Below, one piece after another: positions 1-13,489 of a DNA stretch of 64,000 nucleotides. The translations under genes and the position numbers were made by a program. Position 1 is the first letter of the stretch. Every line of letters begins with the position of its first letter. The notes below the pieces were generated by a model. It made no database searches and was not told where the DNA came from. It saw only the letters and a list, made by a program, of their open reading frames with translations. The DNA comes from Otis tarda (lineage: Eukaryota; Chordata; Aves; Otidiformes; Otididae), in NCBI GenBank assembly GCA_026413225.1, contig CM048552.1, forward strand, positions 187,584,053 through 187,648,052, read 5' to 3'.

Positions 1-748
1 TCTGCCCCTCTAATCGATGTGCTCATTAGGCATTCATCACGAAATCCCAGATGTAACCTGTGATCCTTGTGTACACTGCTCGCTGCACTCGGCTACCTGC
101 TCTTCCTGCCAGTTTAAATCTTTCCCACCAATTGGCATCCCTGGCGCTTACCGAACTGCGTCCAGCACTGCTAATCTTTGCACACGGCGTTGCAGGCAAG
201 CTCAGCCAAGGCTGCCTTTCACAACCTAGTCAAACATGACCTGTGTGCAGCACGCCGGCGCGTAATTAACTCAGCCGGCCCGGCATTAGCTCCCTGTGGC
301 CGTGCGTGTGATCACAGCTTTCTGCAAAGGGCGATGCTATTCCACTTCCTTCTTCTGTGGTACCACCAGGGATTTCTTGGAGAAAATGTGGTCCTGTCTA
401 ACTTTGAAAATGTGCCTATGATTATGTCATTAGATAAGGTTCCTAGACTGAAGGCCTTTCACTCATTTAGAGCATAAGAACATTCATTCTTTGTTTCAAG
501 AAAGAAAAAAAAAAAGAGTATAACTAGTACACTATTTACACTTTTTTTAAATGCATCTCTATTATCAGCAAGCTTTACTAAACAACAAACCAACAAACAA
601 AATGAAATCAACAATTAGTGCCAGGAGGGGAAAAAAAAAAAAAAGAAAAAAATTTAGAAAAAAGAAGATATTCCCTTTGGCAAACTCAGTTCCCCTTAAA
701 TCCTCTGGGCAATTACAGGAACATTTAATTTAGACAGCCATACATATG
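1..748. other. Non-coding flank, no gene recognised
   Basis: I see no conserved exon here on either strand. The short open frames show no family resemblance. A CpG-containing stretch at about 250-340 holds a TAATTAA core and stands out from its AT-rich surroundings. Homopurine and A-rich tracts lie at 505-520 and 629-665. By vertebrate synteny ATP7B would be expected upstream of ALG11 on the opposite strand, so this could be ATP7B intron 1 or intergenic DNA. No ATP7B exon is visible to decide. Confidence 0.5.
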
Positions 749-866
749 CTCTGAGCAACCTGATCTAGTTGAAGATGTCCCTGCTCCTTGCAGGGGGGTT
801 GGACTAGATGACCTTTAAAGGTCCCTTCCAACCCAAACTATTCTATGATTTTGTGATTCTATGATA
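749..866 (+). mobile_element. CR1 LINE 3'-end fragment
   Basis: The segment reads as the last ~118 bp of a CR1 non-LTR retrotransposon: CTCTGAGCAACCTGATCTAG, then the GGGGGGTTGGACTAGATGACC block, then degenerate ATTCTATG-type tail units. It is severely 5'-truncated, as is usual for CR1, and carries no coding capacity. It has the same sense orientation as the larger CR1 in ALG11 intron 3. Confidence 0.9.
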
Positions 867-3800
867 GGTACCATCACTAGAAGTGCCTTGAGCCAAACCT
901 GGATATATTTCTCTGGGATCGCCCGCAGCAAATTCACAGCACTGTGCTATCTTGGTAAATGGGATCTCAAGTTTCCCAAGCCAGTCCCTAAGTGCAGTCC
1001 ACTTCTGAAGACACCCCTGAACAGGGACACCTAAAGAATGGCCAAGAAGGGAATTTATATAATACAGTTGATGTGTCACCAATTCACACCCTCCCTGGCT
1101 ATGCAGTGACCTCGCTGCACAGGAAAGCCTTAAAATAATTGCTTTGCACCTAATCAGAAGCTCTTGGACTTGTTGGAAAAACTCAACAAATTTACTGCTA
1201 TGCACAGGTTAGCATACAGGGTCAAAATCTCAGCATAGCTCTCTCATGTCACAAAAAACCTGAGGGAATAGATGACACTCCACTTGCCTGGCAGGACAAA
1301 TTCAAATTCTTTTTACTTCCAAAAGCAGAGGTACATCCCTCACACCCTTGCCTCAAAGACAGTGGTCCAGAAAGCCACCATGCAGGACATTAACATCCTG
1401 GCTTGTCTTCCTGTCATAACTTCCCCACAAAGATGAATCCTCCCCTCTGCTCACACCACCCAGTTCTTGACTCCACTTCAGAGTTAAGAACCATCTTTGG
1501 AAAAAGGTTTTCTCACAATGAAGCGAAACTCAAAACACTGTTGTAGCACTATTTTGTATCATTGGTTTAATATAAAAGATCGGTGAGAGTATTAAACTTA
1601 AAAAAAAAAGGTTATTTTGAAAACATTTTGAGAAATGGCCTTTCTAAAGAGTATTACTGCAAAGACCAAAGCATCTGGGCTCATTCTGTATTTATCAATG
1701 AAACCAATTAAACACACACCTGAATTCAGATGGAACGCTTTTGTGAGAAAGAAAACTGTGTTAAAGATGAAATATTTTCAGAAACTACTGATTTTAACTG
1801 GTTTTGAAACAAGCAATTGAAAATTGTACTATTTGACTTATGTGAAAATATTTCATAACAATTTCTTTAAATACTAACACTACATCTACATAAAGATACA
1901 TATATCTTTAAAATGTGTTCTTGTCTTTCTAAAACAAAATAAATCTAATCCTAAATCAAAGATATTCAGAACTTCAGCTCTATGTCCTAATGCCAAATAA
2001 TGAAAATTTCAAATTCTAGAATGTCTTAGGGAACAGAAATTCAGTTTCTGGCCAGCTCTAAAGTACATACTTGGTCCACTCTTCTCAGACAGAATCTTTG
2101 GTATTAAAAATATCCCAAACCCTACCCAGCATGCTTCTACAAGTAACTAATATTCATGAAATTATTATATGATGAAACATACAGTAAAAACAAGTTGGTT
2201 TCTTTTCTTCTTCTTTTCAGGTTTACCAGCAAGCTCAGCTTAGGCTGACAGAATAAAGAGGTGTTTAGTAAGTACCTTCTCTCTGATTCCCCTCACTCAT
2301 CCTTTTATTCCTCAGCTTCTGAGCAACTCTAAGGTAAAAGTCTGTTTCTTTCTAAAAGCAGTGAAGAGAAATTCTTACTTAGTGCCCCCATAGTCCTTTG
2401 CCTTTGACAGCATCCTGAATACTGATTTGGAGACAGAGAAGAGACACACGAGGCTGTGCTTTGAACATGTTCGGTTTACAAGGTATTTACCCACATTAAA
2501 AAGAATTATTTGGCTGTAAAAACCTTTTGCTATAGTTCTTCAGATGAAAGGGACAGAAGATATATTTCAACCACTCTAGCTAATTCAAAACACCTGGTTT
2601 TGCTGCCAACTGAAGCAGAGCTATATGGCAGTGGCAAATGAAACCTGTGCAGCTCACTGCGTTACGAGCACCAGCTCTTGGAGGAGAGGTGCCATCCACA
2701 GAACAGAAACCACTGAGCATCTTGTAAAACCAAACAACAATTTCCATTTACCTTAATATACCAGGCTGAAAGCTCAGAGGTCCTGCCCCATCCCAACCAC
2801 CCCTCAACTCTCTTAAGGACGGCAATGTCTGCCAGCGGAGCGAGGCAGCTGCTTGGAGCTAACTGCTGTGATCAGCTGCTGCTGAACTCTGACAGACTCC
2901 TACTAGTTTCCAAATGGTTTTCCCCATTCTGGTTTAGTTAATTGCCCCGTTAGAGATAACACACAATTGTGTTATCTACAAACTGGGGGTGAGCATTTTA
3001 GTGAAGGCTGAAATAAAAAAGACAATATGTTGCCCATCTCATCTGATAAAAGTATCATGCCCTGGTTCAAGGCTAGATTTTGCACAGCTTAGGAGTTTCG
3101 CCAGGAAGAGTCACTCAGGTTTGGTAGGGTGAGGTTTAGATGGGAAACAGCAAATAAGCCTGCTGCCTTTCCAGCACTCTGCTAGTGTTGGGCTGAGATC
3201 TTTTCATTTTTGTGTCAGAAAATGCAGAACATCCTAAGAAAATTAAATCCCTTTGAATTAAATCCTCGAGAGCTCACAAAACATGAGCTTTCCCCTCTAC
3301 ATTACTTGCTACTGTTGGAGAACATGGTAAATACACAAGGACTACGTGCCTTCAGGGAAATTCTGCTTCCTGAGTTCATTCATCCCTGGCTTCATAGGAT
3401 ATTCTGGTCTGTGTCTAATCACTCTGGCTCCTTGCCCAAATAAAGCATCCTAAAATAGTCTTAACAATGCCTTGAAAGACGAGAAGCTTGGGTTTAAGGA
3501 AAAAACTGGGTGCCTAAAGTTAAGGGGGTCATATTGCCTTAATCTGACAGACAGACAAGAGGAACCGGTTCAGATATGTGCACATCATGTCAATGAAAAA
3601 AGGGATGTATTAGTATTAACATATCACTTTAGAAATCCAATCTGCCTTTGAATCTTAATCATTTTCCTGCTGTCCTCATACATAATTCTAAACCACTGAA
3701 ATACAATCCATCCTGAGGCATGCAAACAATAATATGAAGCTAAAATCCAAGCAATTTCACATTTAACAGTATTTTGAGTTCTTTTAAATTTGTCTTCAGG

Positions 3801-6800
3801 ATGCAGTCAGCTAATTTTTTTTTTATTTTTTTCCCCATTACAACAGACTTAGATTGACTTTGGTTTTTACACAAATAATGCAACTGCAAGAACTGGAGCT
3901 TTAAGAAAAAAAAAAAGGGGCGGGGAAACAAAGTATTCCTATAACATCACAAACAACAGTGGTGGTAACTCACAGTTATCATCAAGTGGTATCATCACAC
4001 CATTGCTTGGGAAGGGAACCCGCAAAACACCCAACGCTTCTGTGAAACAACTATTTATCCTCTGCCAGTGTCCTCTTCAAGCCAAAAGAGAAGTAGTTAG
4101 TAAATGTACGCACTTTTTCTTCAAGCGAATCCCTACGCTTACTCAGCAGTCATTTTTCAGCCCTACTAAGCAACACAAGCCTCACATTTTCCCCCTGAAA
4201 TCAACCAGTTGCAGCTGAAAGTTCAGTGGAAGCTTGGTCAGATTCATGGTATGTAACTACGTCCCTGACCCCTCAAAACAAACAGACTTATTTACTACAG
4301 GAAATTTTAAAAGGCCATAACTTTTTAGTGTTGAAGAGGCAACAAAACTCCCTCTTTACTTGCTCCTAGTTTTGAGCCATAAAATCATAAAACTAACTCT
4401 TTGGCTACAGTCCTGAGAAAACTGGCAGCCATGAGACACACGAGCATTTCTCTGACATGAATGGTATAAATATTTCTTTCAACAAATGAAGCAGCATGAT
4501 CATAAGTAATATTCTTTCTTACACTATAAGAAAAAAAAGGAAACCATACATAACTCTGAAATACAAGGAATCAAATTCCTACCTGCCATGAATAAAATTG
4601 CTTAAGAGTTGATGACCTCATTTCAAATCAAATCAGTTCAGACTTTGGCTTCGGTTTTTCAGGAAACAGACTCAATCTTCTCTAAATATTTAAAAAAGGT
4701 TTGTTTGCTCTAAACCAGCAAAATTCAAGGGAGTATTTCTTTTGTAACAGGCCTCCAAAACGCATACTAATTTTTTTTTCATTCCACAGCTTCAAATATG
4801 ATTGCAAATTATGTGGACTTGGTACTTTGTCTGCTTTTAGCAGTGTTGATTTCATTATGATAATTTCTGTTATCTCTCTATTTATACTGCAGGAATTTGT
4901 TTTCAAGTGCCTGGAAACAACCAAGCTGATCATATTACCAGAGAAAAAGGCACACCTTTTGGGTCAGGGTTTAAGTGCAAAGAACAATTGCAATCTGCAT
5001 TAATTAATTCGAGTCCAGATTTCCAGTAACATTAATTCACCTAGCAGGTGAAGAAGGCTGGCAGAAGTCATCGAGCAGTGCTACAATGAAACCAGTGTTT
5101 TCACTTCTGTGTTTCCAACTTAATTTTCTGATGTTGTCCATGCTTTGCTCTTGCTCAGAGCTGGTTTTAGCTTGTAAAGTCTGAGCAAAGCTTTTTTGAA
5201 TTCCATACAGAGAAAAAGGACCTACATTTTATCCATCTTAACTGCAGTATTTCAAGTATAAATCGAGAATGAGTACTATTACAAAAGTAGCTATTTTTAA
5301 AGTCTAATTTGAGAAGACAGAAAGACCTATACCTGTGAACCACATCAGTCATTGTTAAATATCATAGCTTTTGTCACTTACATTTGCTATTCACATTTAG
5401 AAATAACACTCAAGTTCTTAATTCCAGTTTTGTTTTGTAAATTCTTCAGTATTTCTTGCAGGTTTTTAAAAATATCTTTCACATTTATTTTGAATAAATA
5501 AAATGTAAGTCTGTGAATTGTGATTTAAGTAAATTGAAAGACTGATTCTTTTTTCCCCAAAGTAAGCTGCTGTTTTACCCTGTAGAAGGCAAACAAATAG
5601 CAGACCCTAAGATGCCTTGCCAAATCTGCAATTATTTTTTTCCCTATACAGATCAGGAATTAAGTGTATTAAGTCACCTCCATATATAATAGGTATCTTC
5701 TAAACTGACCCTGACTGTAGAGTCCACACCATTTAAATTTAATACTAGTTCCCTGCCAGCACTTGTTTCAAATCATTCTTGTGGTCATGTTTGACAAAGC
5801 CGGAGAGAGAGATTTTACTTTGATGAGATACTTGACACTGTGTAAATAACTTAAAGCACATCATACTTGTAAAGCATGCAAAAAGAAAAACAAACAAAAA
5901 AAAAGAATAAAGAAAAGGAATTTAACTTTGATTTAAGCCTGTATTTCTGGTTCTCTGGCCAGTGTTTAATCCCAAGTCAAACAGCTTGGCCTCTGAATAA
6001 AAGGTTATTTCATCCCATTTCATTTATATACACCACAGTCACCTTTGTTTCAATGAAAAAAAAGACAAAACAGCGTCTTGTGCTGGCATTACAGATGTCA
6101 TGTCTAAAATACAAACATACTGCCTTTGTTAGGACAGACTAGCTATGTAAAGGCAAGCCCAAATTCAGTTTCTGTTAACAGTTGTTTCTTGGCTATCTTA
6201 TCCTGGCAGAAACCACCTCCATACAGAAAGAGAGGGGTTTCCAGCAATTCCCAAATCCTTTAGAAAGCCTGATAGCAGCACTCCTTACCACAGGACCTGG
6301 GGTCCTCCAACCTAGAGTCCTGAGCGAAGTCCTATCTGCTTTCTTGTGTTCCAGGCAAAACCCTGCCTGGGAAGGGGGGTTTCTGCTTTCTACATAGTCC
6401 GATTGGTTTTTTTGCTCTTTTTTTTTTGCCTCTCTTCCTGCAGACTGGTTCCAGTTACTGTGTAGAAAAAGATGTGAGGGTGTTAGGGCCCTCTCTGTGA
6501 TCTCATCCTTGCAAAGAGGGTAGACTCTCAGGTGTCCCTATGGCCACAGGGGCTCAGCCACAGCCCAGCAGGGCCGGCACAAAGGCCCTTCTCACCTGTC
6601 CTCCACTACTCGCCCTTTTGGGCTCTGCCAGATGCTGCCAAGCCAAGGCTTCTGCCCTGCTGTGAGCCAACAAACAGGAGCACTGCTCACACACCGCTGA
6701 CTTTGGCATCTCCATACTCACGGTGGGACTGAAAGGATGGGAGGGTCCAGTCATTCAGCAGCACGGGCCTCCCTTACTACAGTGCTGCCCTTAAGCTCAT

Positions 6801-9800
6801 TTTTCTTCCCAGTTTGGAGATGGATGAAGATCCGCCAGCTCTCTGGCTCAGTCCCTTTGCCACAGCAGGCAAGAAGTGAGGAGGGAAACTTCTGATGAGG
6901 ACACTACAGGTACACGAGGTAGAAGCCTTGCTATTCCCAGTTGTCAGAGGTCCAAACTGTAATGTATGTGAGCTACTGTTTAGCTAACTTATTTTTCTAC
7001 AAAAATCCTGTTAATTATTTGCTCTTCAGGGCTAGGAACTATGACAGCACTGCCCTGTCCAGGTCTAATATCTCGCATGAACTTACAGTCAACTCTCAGG
7101 CAAGAGCCACAGGCAGGGAGATGCCAGTTTCTGTCAGTGGACAAAACATATTTCCAAGTGACTGTGAAAATACGTGGAGCTTGTCTGGATAGTCATACTG
7201 ATTTATGGCAGAGACTTATAGAAACTGAGCAGGGAAATAAAAAATAAAGAAAACATATTTGCTGGTTTTTTTTTTTCTGATGTAATACCTGGTAAAAATT
7301 CCCTATTATATCAAATAACATTGGCAGCCTACAAGTAGTGGGGAAGAATTCAGGTGGAAATGTCAGAACTAAAGTGACAGTCAGGGATGAAAGTATCAAC
7401 ACAGGAAACTCTGCTACTAATTTTATGCAATCTCTTCCATACAAACAGATGCTTTGAGAAACATCTAAGGGAAACGGCAGTACAGAGTAAACTTCTTTCT
7501 GTTTACAAGTATTTTTATCTGAAATATTTAACACCCAGATTGAAATACGCAGTTAAAATCCTGCTTTCAAATGCAGAGGAGTTTTGTCAGGCTGTTTTCT
7601 GTGGCATGCATACTGGTTCATCACGACTCAAACTCACTGCTAAAACAGTGTTTGTTTATTGCATGAGCACACAGAGGAAACTGAAGACATTTGACCCCTA
7701 AAGAAAGAGTTCCTGGGAGCCTCCAGTTGTGAGAAAATGGAAATTAAAAAAAAAGCTTTCCAACAGTGAAATGGAGGGTTTTTTCAGCTCTTGGCAATCC
7801 TGTCATTTCCAGAGTTCACCTCAGTCTGTTCTCTAGACAAAGAATGTTTTTTCCAAGGACACGTTTAATCAAAACTGATGCATTCAGTTACTCCAGTTCA
7901 GTATAAAAGAGGCTAACCATCCCGAGAGTTGCTGAGCAACCTTCTGAGATACATTAACTGCCCTCAATTCCTGGGAAGCAGAAATGCTAATCCATGGAAA
8001 TTCAGGCTCAGTTAATTTATCATTCCCTCCTGGTACCTCTGCTTGTTGAAAGAAAAGGTAGTGTGGCAGGGAACTACTTTTAAACAGCCCTAGTTCACCC
8101 CCCCGAGACGGGCATATTTGATTGAATCTACCCCATGGGAAAATCACCAACCTTTCAAGCTTTATTCATCCCCAGAATAGAAATAAGTCAGAGTAGGTGA
8201 CAGGGCACAGTGCCTGCAACTCTCATGTCTGGACTAGCCAAACAGTCTTCTCCAATAATTGTAACTCCCTTCTGTCCTGCTCCACAGCCGGTTTCTGGCT
8301 CCTTTCTCTTCCTTGAGCAGTGCCAAGGAGCCAGACGTGAGCACAGAATGCAAATCCTGCCTCATCCTGGCTTCATGTGAAACCAGTTGGGTTTTCATCC
8401 AAATAGCACTCTCCCTTGCTTCTCAAAACAGGCAAAGAGAAGCACGCACAAACACATGTGCACAAATGCACCTTGAACAAGTTAGTGCAGAGTGTTTCTT
8501 TTTCAATATGTGAACCCTTTAAAGTCTGATGATGAAGGTGCCTATCTCAGTAAAAGTTTCACACTGTGAAGTTTTGCAGCTTCCTAAGCAGTTTCATAGT
8601 TGATTTAAGCAGATGTTAAGGTACTACTGTGAAAGAGGTGATCCTTCATGATACCCTTCATGTCCTGATTAGATGCAGATTGCCAGAGAGACATCAGTAT
8701 CTGCATAAGGGAGAAGGAAAAGCAAGAAGGGTTTGGATCTGCTATCACAGACACTCAGAGATAGTAGCCAGACCCTCAAGAATTCCAAACTTCCAGTTGA
8801 AAAAGCTGGGACTTAAGGTGACTCTACTTGTTATTTTTTAAGCTTAGTGATGTTATCAGTAGGACTATATCATCTGCCATCCCAATTCTGCTTGTGCTCT
8901 GAGTTGCTTGAATATATTTCCTTCACTCACCCTAAAAAATGACAGACATTTTGTTTTTTCCTGCTGGTAACTGTTTAGGAGAACTGACAGAAATGTCCAT
9001 GGCCACTGGCAAAATCTACTCCAAAGATTCAACTCCAACAGTGGAACTGATTTGTTTTCCTACATGATCCTACCCTAACCAGGACAATTTGTGTGAAAAT
9101 AATCTTCTGTTAATCCAAAGCTACGGGTTTGACCTACTTAAGTTGCTTGGTGATACAATTAAATATGATTTACAGGAGCTCTTGCAAAAATTCTTTCTAG
9201 ATTCAAGCTGTTTAATTCTTCATTGCTTCTGCCAAAAAAAAAGGCAGCTTTTGCTCATAGATACACGGTGCAAGCACGCATGCCCTAGAACATCTAGCTT
9301 AAAAGTAAAGACGAGAGTTAAAAAAAAAATAGTAGAATTGCTTGTACTTAGCAACATTAATATTACAACATATCAGTAAAAACATCCTCCTAGTGTTTTG
9401 CCCTAGGTATATTAGTGCCACAATTTATTTCCAATACTTCGTTCGTTTTGCATCACAAATAATTAAGACACAACTGGTGCAACTTTATTTCTGCCTCCTG
9501 TTACTATGCAATTAAGAACAAATGCACTGTAACATTTAACAGCCTATCACAAGACATGTGCAAAAAAGCAACAACTTACTGTGTACACGAATGATCTAAG
9601 ATTCTTTCTGCTAAACACAGTCCCAGGCATTTTGGTAGCTAAGACAGCAGCCCTGTATGAAAGACTCAGTACTCCACAGGGCATGCTTCTGAAAGAAAGT
9701 AACCAACCGTATGAGAAAGTATAAAAGACCACATGACTGTCATATGAATATCCTTACACAATATTGATCAGTTTCTTTGTGTTATTACTTGCCAGTGGTT

Positions 9801-10519
9801 TTATCTTACCAAGTTACTGGCATATGGAGTACTCAGCAAGAATGAGAGTTACAAAAACATACTTTAAAACCATCTCAGATGCCTTGCAGGCTTGCAAAGA
9901 GCACACTGTGAGGGGATTCTGCTGTTTGTTCTGAATTATCACTCACTTCAGAAGGCCTGTTTGCATGGACTGTCCTTCAGAGCAAGGACCTTAATAAAGC
10001 AAGCAATTAAAACAGGACAAAAAATGCTTACAGAGGCAGCAAAAGATTAAAAACTTGGTACATCTCAGAGGAGGTGAAAACAAAGCCAACTTCATGACAA
10101 GGCTAGTTTAATTTCGTTGGCATGTCAGCCACATGGAATTTCTACAGACAAGGTTTTTAATAGCGTTCTCAGTGCTGGAGTGAGAACACCACAGAGAGCT
10201 CAGCACTGCTTTTGCTGAAGTTATTGCCCATACCCTAAATGCATGCATACAGTAACTTCTGCTACATATGCATTAAGGTGAGGAAGTTGTTAAGTGGTGA
10301 CAACTCAATTAGACTCTGTTGGACATTCACACATTAAAGGTATCCCTGGCAGTCTGCAAGGCTGTCAGCAACATAGTTTTCATAGTGCTCAAGTCAGAAG
10401 CTGAATAGCTTGCGATGAAAGAAAACTTAACAAAAGAACTTGAAAAGTATTAATACGTCTTTGTTTTAAATACCACTACGTGGACTACAGAAAAAAAATG
10501 AAACAACTAATGTGATTAA
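867..10519. other. Long non-coding stretch without recognised genes
   Basis: About 9.6 kb of AT-rich DNA has no open frame with recognisable protein similarity. The longest frames, such as 88 aa at 5876-6142 and 120 aa on the minus strand at 843-1205, look like chance. Only short A-rich or T-rich runs and one inverted repeat (2954-2977) stand out. It may be intergenic or an intron of the upstream divergent neighbour, but no exon supports either choice. Confidence 0.5.
2954..2977. repeat. Inverted repeat with paired GATA motifs
   Basis: Perfect 9-bp arms, AGATAACAC and GTGTTATCT, flank the 6-bp centre ACAATT. Each arm carries an AGATAA core, the consensus bound by GATA-family factors, in opposite orientations. 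It could be a GATA-factor element or a chance hairpin. The sequence alone does not show activity. Confidence 0.4.
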
Positions 10520-10912
10520 AAGACCGGAGCACCTCTCCTATGAGGAAAGGCTGAGAGAGCTGAGACTGTTAAGCCTAGAGAAGGCTCAGGTGGGATCTTA
10601 TCAATGTATTTAAAAATCTGAAGGGAGGGTGCAAAAAGGACAGAGTCAGGCTCTTTTCAGTGCCTAGTGACAGGGCCAGAGGCAATGGGCACAAACTGAA
10701 ACACAGGAGGCTTTCAACATCAGGAAACACTTTCTCACTCTGAGGGTGACTGAGCAATGGTACAGGTTGCCCACGGAGGTTGTGGAGTCTCCCTCCTTGG
10801 AGATATACAAAAGCTGCCTGGACATGGTCCTGTGCCCTAGGTGGCCCTGCTTGAGCAGGAGGTATGACTTCCAGAGGTCCCTTCTAACATCAACCCTTAT
10901 GTGATTCTGTGA
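10520..10912 (+). mobile_element. CR1 LINE fragment, diverged
   Basis: The segment starts in the CR1 block reading GGAGCACCTCTCCTATGAGG and continues colinearly to the 3' end, finishing near TGTGATTCTGTGA. It is the 3'-terminal ~390 bp of an older CR1 copy. It is more diverged from the copy at 18.9-21.6 kb than the other fragments are and has no usable reading frame. Confidence 0.88.
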
Positions 10913-11211
10913 ACTATAAATTATTAGAATTGAGAAAACTATTTGATACTTTCACCATCAAGCAGATTTCTCCCTACAACAAGCAAGTGCACACTGCTTC
11001 CAAAGTAAAAATAGCCTTCTATGAAAAGGAAGAGAGTCTGAGGTGACTACAAAACACACAGGAAGAACTGCAGAAGAAACGGGCCATCAAACAAAACTTA
11101 CTGCAAAGTCAGGTCTATGGAAGTTGTTCCAGGACTGGCAGAGGTTTCAAAATTATCATGTGAACTTGTGTGACAGTTTGTGTCTGTAGCAACTCATGCA
11201 GTTTCTGCCAC

Positions 11212-11231
11212 AAAAAAAAAAAAAAAAAAAA
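11212..11231. repeat. Poly(A) tract, 20 A
   Basis: This is an uninterrupted run of 20 A. No target-site duplication or recognisable retroposon body precedes it, so it is annotated only as a homopolymer. Confidence 0.9.
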
Positions 11232-13393
11232 GAAAAGACACATCTAAACCAGGCAGAGAGTACAAGCAGATGCACCACAGCTTTTCTTACCATCCTTTTC
11301 TATCTAGTTTGATTGTCTTGTGAAGAATTCTTCTTTTACCCTGTTTAGCATTGGTAAGGATCTTAAAAAGTTATTCAGATCCAGAATATCTATTTGTTTA
11401 TGCAGATGGTTTACTACAATGTGCCTGGGCTACAACTTACAGGTCATACACAGCCTGCAAGGACATTGTGTTTCCTGACTTACTCCACCTGAAAGTGCCC
11501 ACCAAAAAAAGGAGTGCACATGGCAAGGAAAGGGCTATGAAGCGCCAAATAAAAAAAAAAAAAAAGGAACGTAATCAGAGAGGGCTGCTCCTACCAAAAC
11601 AATTCCTCTGGCCTATCTGTTGTTTGCCTTGAGAGCAAAAGCAAGACAAGAACAGCATCTATGAATTGTTCTCCCAAGAAAAACTCCCTCGATTTGCTGT
11701 CACCAGGAAAATTAAGTGGCTGTATATGCTGTGTAGCACTAAAGCTGGACAGTCAACCTGCATTCCTGCAAAAACTTCAATATATCTGGGAACTGCCAGA
11801 CCTCCATCTCACACTGGCTGTGCTGTGCAGGCGGAGTACGCCCGGCTGTACAGCGAGCTGAACAGAGCCCGAGGCTCGCCCTGCCGGAAAGCTCACGCAC
11901 TGCAAATACTGTATGCTGCTGGGAGGCAGCTGTTTCCAGTGTGACTGTGCAAATCAGGCTTTTTCTTCCAGCTGCCGAGTGCACAGACATATGCATTCTT
12001 TAAAAGGAGATTTGGGGAGCTTCCAATAAATTGATTAAGTGGTTTCAGGAAAAGCAAGATATTTTTCTGGGCTCAAGCTGAAACGTACTTCTGACTGAAA
12101 TCCTGAAAAAAGTGCAGGACTTGTGCTGGAAGTTTCATGGGTTAAATTCTGATTTCAGTACAGCTAACCTTGTAATGAGCCTTGACTGGAAAGAACAAGT
12201 TGTATTCTAGCCACATGAAGCCAAAGGCTTTTCCAAGTACTTTTGCTACACGATTTACCAAACAGACAGCTGAATCTAAACCCAAAACATTGCATCTGCC
12301 ATTTATGGCCCAGGCAACACAAAAGCCAGGTATGTAGGTGTCTCCCTCCTTAATTCTTCTTCTGGCTTCCTGGAACTCTTCAGCATTACTTAAGTCTCAT
12401 CTTAATCAAGCCATGGATAACCTGTGATCCTTCAGCTTCCTAAAGACACTCAATCTAAGATTCGTACCTTCCAAGGGAGCGGCCAAAAGTTCCTTTTCAA
12501 GTCAGTGGGGAGACACACAAATTTCATTGTCTAAAATAGACTAGACTTCTTGCTCCCTGTTCTCCCAGAGAACTGTGCCTCTTCTCTGAACCCAGACAAT
12601 TACCTTCAAATGTTGACATTACAAGAGATGTGTCTTGAGCTGAGAGATGTGAATCCAGCAACAGTCTCTTCTTGCAAACATCCCACATCTTTCTCAGGCA
12701 ACTGCTCTGCTAGGCAAGAGGAAAAAGATTAAGGGAGTGAAACTAATGCCTGTGGCACACTACTTATGAGAGCTGTTGGTTCAGAAGACAAAAGTTAGGT
12801 CAAGCTTGCTGGACCTCCCAGCAGAACTCTTCCAATTTACCTGCTTACATGAAGGCAGAGATGCCCTAGTAAAACCTATAGGCAGTGGCATTTAGGATAG
12901 TGAAGAGATTTAAATAAAAATACCAGTAAAATAACCAATAAAGCTGTAACTTTGAGGGTTTAAGACATTTGCACATGGTGAGTCCTTGTAAGTGGAGAAC
13001 TCAATCCAGGCAGGTCCGAATCAAATAACCGTTACTTAAGCTGAACTCTTCTCACTCCCACTACAGTTGAGACTTTGCCTCTCTGCTTCAGACTGTAGCA
13101 ACGGCCAAATAAACTGACGATTCAGCATTTTCCAACCAGCACCCTTCCGACAAAGAAGACACAGGATGACCTTCATTAACATCCCTGAGAGCTTCCAGAC
13201 CTAAAATTGCACAGGCAGCTGTGACATGGAAGAGATCGTGCTGACCTCAAAGAGGCTGAGAGATCACAAGTTTTTGGGAGGTCCTGTTCAAAGAAAGTGT
13301 GCTTGAAAGGCCCTCCAATTTTGGACAACCTCAGCTCTGCAGGAGAGTGGAGATTCAGCTATCTGGATCAAATTTGCCACATAAAGCAAAGGC

Positions 13394-13405
13394 GGGGGGG
13401 GGGGG
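13394..13405. repeat. Poly(G) tract, 12 G
   Basis: Twelve consecutive G lie about 400 bp upstream of the ALG11 start, at the edge of the CpG island. Tracts like this are prone to sequencing and assembly length errors. Confidence 0.9.
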
Positions 13406-13489
13406 TCAAGATTTACAGAGCCTATATTTGCATTTGGTGGATGCAGGAGAAGGAACGCTCTGTCCCAGGGAGGACTCTGCTTCCCCACA

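Noticed and set aside
843-1205. 120-aa minus-strand frame
   Set aside because: It overlaps the end of a CR1 fragment and has no recognisable domain or neighbouring exon.
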